This document shows, in pieces, positions 61,188 to 64,000 of a stretch of DNA of 64,000 bases. Position 1 is the stretch's first letter; every line of letters begins with the position of its first letter. The stretch is from Lingula anatina. Its lineage: Eukaryota; Brachiopoda; Lingulata; Lingulida; Lingulidae. Location: contig NW_019775407.1 in assembly GCF_001039355.2 (NCBI RefSeq), positions 289,375 to 353,374 of the forward strand, in the 5' to 3' direction. The position numbers and the translations under genes were made by a program. The notes beneath the pieces were generated by a model. It was not told the DNA's origin. It saw only the letters and a list, made by a program, of their open reading frames with translations, and made no database searches.

Positions 61188-64000
61188 GATCTAAACCAAG
61201 TCTTTTTTACAAGCTCTAAAATTATATATTCAATATTTTTTCTTTAATCTTTCTTACCATGAGTAACTGAGAACAAGGCCATTTTTTCTTCATGATTTTC
61301 TGTGCTATATCACTCCACTGTTGCTGGGTGAGGTAACCATGGAGACTGGTTTCCATGGTGATGGACTGTTGTTTATAAATGCTTGACAACAAGGAAACAT
61401 CTCCCCAAGCATGACTCAAAAGAAGGACAGATGACCAGACACTGTCCTGCTGAAATAATCAAACACAGGGTGCTTCTCTAATGGTTCTTTATCATACACA
61501 AATACTGCTAATAGATAAACAGAGCATTATCAGAAACTGTACTAGAATACATTTCAAAAACTTTTTATTGTTAGATACTAGCTCGGCTTTAAGAATAACA
61601 CTCACTGACAGAAAGATCTGTAAAAAATTTCAGTAAGAATATTGTTACATGATAAAATTAAAATTTAATGTCTTTAGAAAAAAATAATTTTTACCATTTA
61701 CACACACACACAAAAAAAAACAATAAAAAAAATTAATCCTAATAAAAGAACTGCTAGATACCTTTTTCCCTTCTATTTTCTCCAACATTGGCAGCAATAT
61801 TTTGGTTTTCATCTCCTCTGTGAGAATGCTGACTCTCTTGGTGGTCTGACCTGTGACACTGTAGTCAAATAACCTTGCATGGTGGAGACACAGGTGGTAC
61901 AACTCACACACAGTTGGAAAGGTGGCTGGAATGTTAACGTAAATATACCTTTATTCTTGGTGCCTTTGTTGTGTGTTGTGTGGTTTTGCTAATGTGGCGG
62001 GGGGTGGGGGGTGGGGGGGGGGGGGGGCAAGGAGTAATATTTTCTGTATTGCTGCACACTGCAAATGTAAACTAGTTGATAACAGGACAGAGTTGGAGAA
62101 ACCGCTTGCTTATGTCTTGTATTACTTAGTACAGCATACTGTTCTTGGACAGGAAAAAGGGCAGTAGGGGTTACCACTGAACCTTAGGGGAAGAGGGGGC
62201 ACCTGACCATCCAAGTTTCCCAACCACCACCATCACCACCTAGACCCTCTGGGTCTGCCACTTTTGCATATTTTTATTAATTTCAAAAACATTGCGATAG
62301 AAATCATAAACTACTGTTATTACTCACCTAGATGCAAATTGTTAACCCAAAAGCTGGAAACCTCATCCTGAATACTAGCCCATATGTCGACAGTCTGACC
62401 CTGGGGCAACTGTGCCACACACTGAGAAAATCTGAAACAGAAATGTTATAAGTTAATAAAGAAATGGTTCAGTCATATTTTATGTTAACATTTCTATGTA
62501 TTACCTGACAGTGTAATGTACTATAAAGGCCCTCACAAATGTATTACTTTTCAAAGAAATAAAGTATCCTCTATCTAAAGGCAGCTCTTTACCTGATGTA
62601 TCATTATTACTAATCACTTAAAACAAGTAAAAACACCAGCAGTTACAGTGATTCAAAAGTGTTGGGATATTTTGACAGGTATGGTACTTCATGGGTCATT
62701 TCAAGCTCTATAACATCAAAAAGGAGTTTTTTTATTCGAAATGACAAAATAAGTTACTGTATTCCTTTTTTTTTCAAAGTACGGTTTAAAGGGATAAGGG
62801 TTTTCCATCATTCTGTTCCTGATGTCACCTTTTTGGAATGAAAAATTAAAAGTAATCTCACTTCTCAACAAATCCTCCTGGAAGTTGTGCATGCCTATCA
62901 TGTGCTCGTAACACCTGCAGCAATGTTCCAATCAACTTGTGCACACGTCGTAACTTCTCATGCAGTGTGATGATGTCACAGAACAACAAATCTTGGGCTG
63001 CTGTTGTTGGTGGGTCAAGCTGAAGAAGTGAAAGCATTATAGTCTTGTGAAATTCAATATACCCAGATAATCACACACACACACACACACAGAATTTCAT
63101 CAGTGGTGTTATGTAATAAGAATAAGGCATCAATTTTTCTTCAATCCACATCTGGTATTGAAATTATTCAGGGGGAAGTATCTCTCCTGAATAGAAGCTT
63201 TTCACAGGATAGCCTCAATCCCTGACAGGATTGAGATGCTCTGGGCAGGCATCAAAATATTAGAAATAAACGTATAATTCTAATACAACAATACCAGTTG
63301 TTGACAGAAGAAAAATCACTGCTTTATTCTTACTGAAGAAATCTACATATCTTACCATGTCTCCTGTGTTCAGCCATCCCACCTCAAACACCTGCTGTAA
63401 CTTGGTCTGTATGGTGGCTGTGCTGATCTGCAGTAAACTGCTCACACTCTTATACCAAGATGGAACAGACCTGGAACATGGTTGCCAGTATATTAATAAA
63501 TAATGTTTTATTTATTGTGAAGATATAACTATCTAGTTAATTTAATATCTTTTCACAAACAGCATAAAATGTGTATCTGCAGTAATTTGGAAGCAATAGC
63601 ACACCTTACATTCAGCTTCACTATTGATAGTAATTTTTGATAAGTGCCTGCATAAGTGGGTAAAATGGTGGGGGTGGGGTGTGGGGGGTTAGGGAAGATA
63701 GCCATCACCTTGTCATTTTATTTGTCCAACAGCCCTTGTTTCATAAAACTCTATAGTTATAAAGGCAAAATTTATGGCCCCAGCAACTTACTGAAAATTG
63801 CTGAGCAAAAAGTCCACCAGTCCCTGCAGCCATTTTATCTGATGTCCACCACTGCTGTTGTCTGTCACAGCATTATAAACATCTTTCCTGTGTATCACCT
63901 CCAGTAATGAAGCCAGGGTGGAAATCCTCATCTGGGCTGGGATTGGACTGTCTTGGCTTATTATTCCAAAATGGTCGCACAGGTGCTTCAACATGGCAAA
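52718..64000 (-). CDS. URB2: URB2: ribosome biogenesis protein, C-terminal part (5' end outside window)
   Basis: Eighteen minus-strand exons, consistent in phase: 63792-64000 (partial), 63356-63470, 62862-63019, 62328-62431, 61762-61925, 61258-61449, 60720-60875, 60208-60365, 59780-59923, 59475-59552, 59027-59135, 58454-58726, 57796-57939, 55113-55181, 54020-54961, 53397-53689, 53094-53205, 52718-52873; about 1190 codons of an expected ~1500. Recognition rests on VAQWQLVVSNLPLLIPYLSS, VADYVHYLQRGTLRPAVKK and the C-terminal GAKEIFKGLYQEYEKYHKYT, which resemble vertebrate URB2. The protein is a helical-repeat nucleolar factor acting in early 60S pre-rRNA processing. The 942 nt exon holds a low-complexity acidic, Ser/Gly-rich insert (QESGDQETANQESGD and related repeats). 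The donor after 53094 reads GTTAGC, unusual. The gene converges on FDFT1. Several short plus-strand frames over it are shadows. Confidence 0.85.
55948..57124 (-). pseudogene. THAP-domain transposase relic
   Basis: Exon 57124-56921 encodes a THAP zinc finger: CCVPGCTNSRGK, FYQFPKDVGRKHNW, and PTTSTRICSVHFE, giving the C2CH ligands. After an intron interrupted by a MITE, 56404 downward gives KNDDPAHPSYSPTIFPNSS, the usual post-THAP segment, then an in-frame TGA (56149-56151), then a coiled coil (QQLEKEVTELKEQISDLKG) and DDRKFQFWTNLPNFLVFSSL, resembling the start of the DDE_Tnp_4 region. The catalytic DDE part is missing between here and the left inverted repeat. It is therefore an internally deleted, non-functional transposase. 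Confidence 0.8.
56453..56737. mobile_element. MITE, family member 2, nested in the THAP transposon
   Basis: About 285 bp with inverted arms around gtaactccctggggaatctcactaaattgctatcaa and its complement, and the outer end ggaaccattcccac. The outer end matches the complement of the end of member 1 (35575-35815). It is inserted in the transposase intron, so it is younger than the THAP element. Confidence 0.75.
59606..59667. repeat. (AT)n microsatellite in URB2 intron
   Basis: About 30 AT units between URB2 exons 59475-59552 and 59780-59923. Confidence 0.9.
61158..61186. repeat. Poly-A tract in URB2 intron
   Basis: A run of about 29 A on the plus strand, 70 bp on the 3' side of the URB2 exon 61258-61449 in transcript direction. 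No associated element recognised. Confidence 0.85.

Overview
This is animal nuclear DNA. Genes are split by GT-AG introns, intergenic space is long and AT-rich, and microsatellites, MITEs and non-LTR retrotransposon relics are common. Temptin-type domains and the DBH-like monooxygenases point to an aquatic invertebrate, most likely a lophotrochozoan such as a mollusc; the species cannot be told from the window. All gene models below were assembled by hand from splice sites, reading phase and remembered family motifs, without any database search.

Layout. 1-4973: two near-identical ~2.45 kb copies of non-coding DNA joined at an N. 4974-12633: no gene, but a small hAT-like MITE, a 5'-truncated CR1/L2-like LINE (minus strand) and sequence homologous to the flank of the second monooxygenase gene. 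12634-18007 (+): DBH-A, an 11-exon secreted temptin/copper-monooxygenase fusion. 20286-21593 (+): a 3-exon gene for a small secreted peptide with a poly-Arg head and acidic tail. 23383-24191 (-): last exons of an HSD17B7 copy. 26276 to about 35320 repeats about 16280-24215 (end of DBH-A, peptide gene, HSD17B7 tail). 34201-47058 (-): complete 10-exon HSD17B7. 38240-44339 (+): DBH-B, lying wholly inside an HSD17B7 intron, with exon 1 also duplicated at 37713. 47567-50910 (+): complete 8-exon squalene synthase FDFT1. 52718-64000 (-): the C-terminal ~1190 codons of URB2, with a 2.37 kb THAP-transposase DNA element in one intron.

How the genes relate. HSD17B7 (3-ketosteroid reductase) and FDFT1 (squalene synthase) are both sterol-biosynthesis enzymes and start head-to-head 508 bp apart, so they may share a control region. 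DBH-A and DBH-B are diverged paralogues with identical exon structure and recognisable shared upstream sequence. FDFT1 and URB2 converge.

Caution. All four N characters (2493, 26275, 38024, 42720) sit between near-identical sequences. The simplest reading is unmerged haplotypes at contig joins, so the second copies of the peptide gene, the DBH-A 3' end and DBH-B exon 1 may be alleles rather than extra genes.
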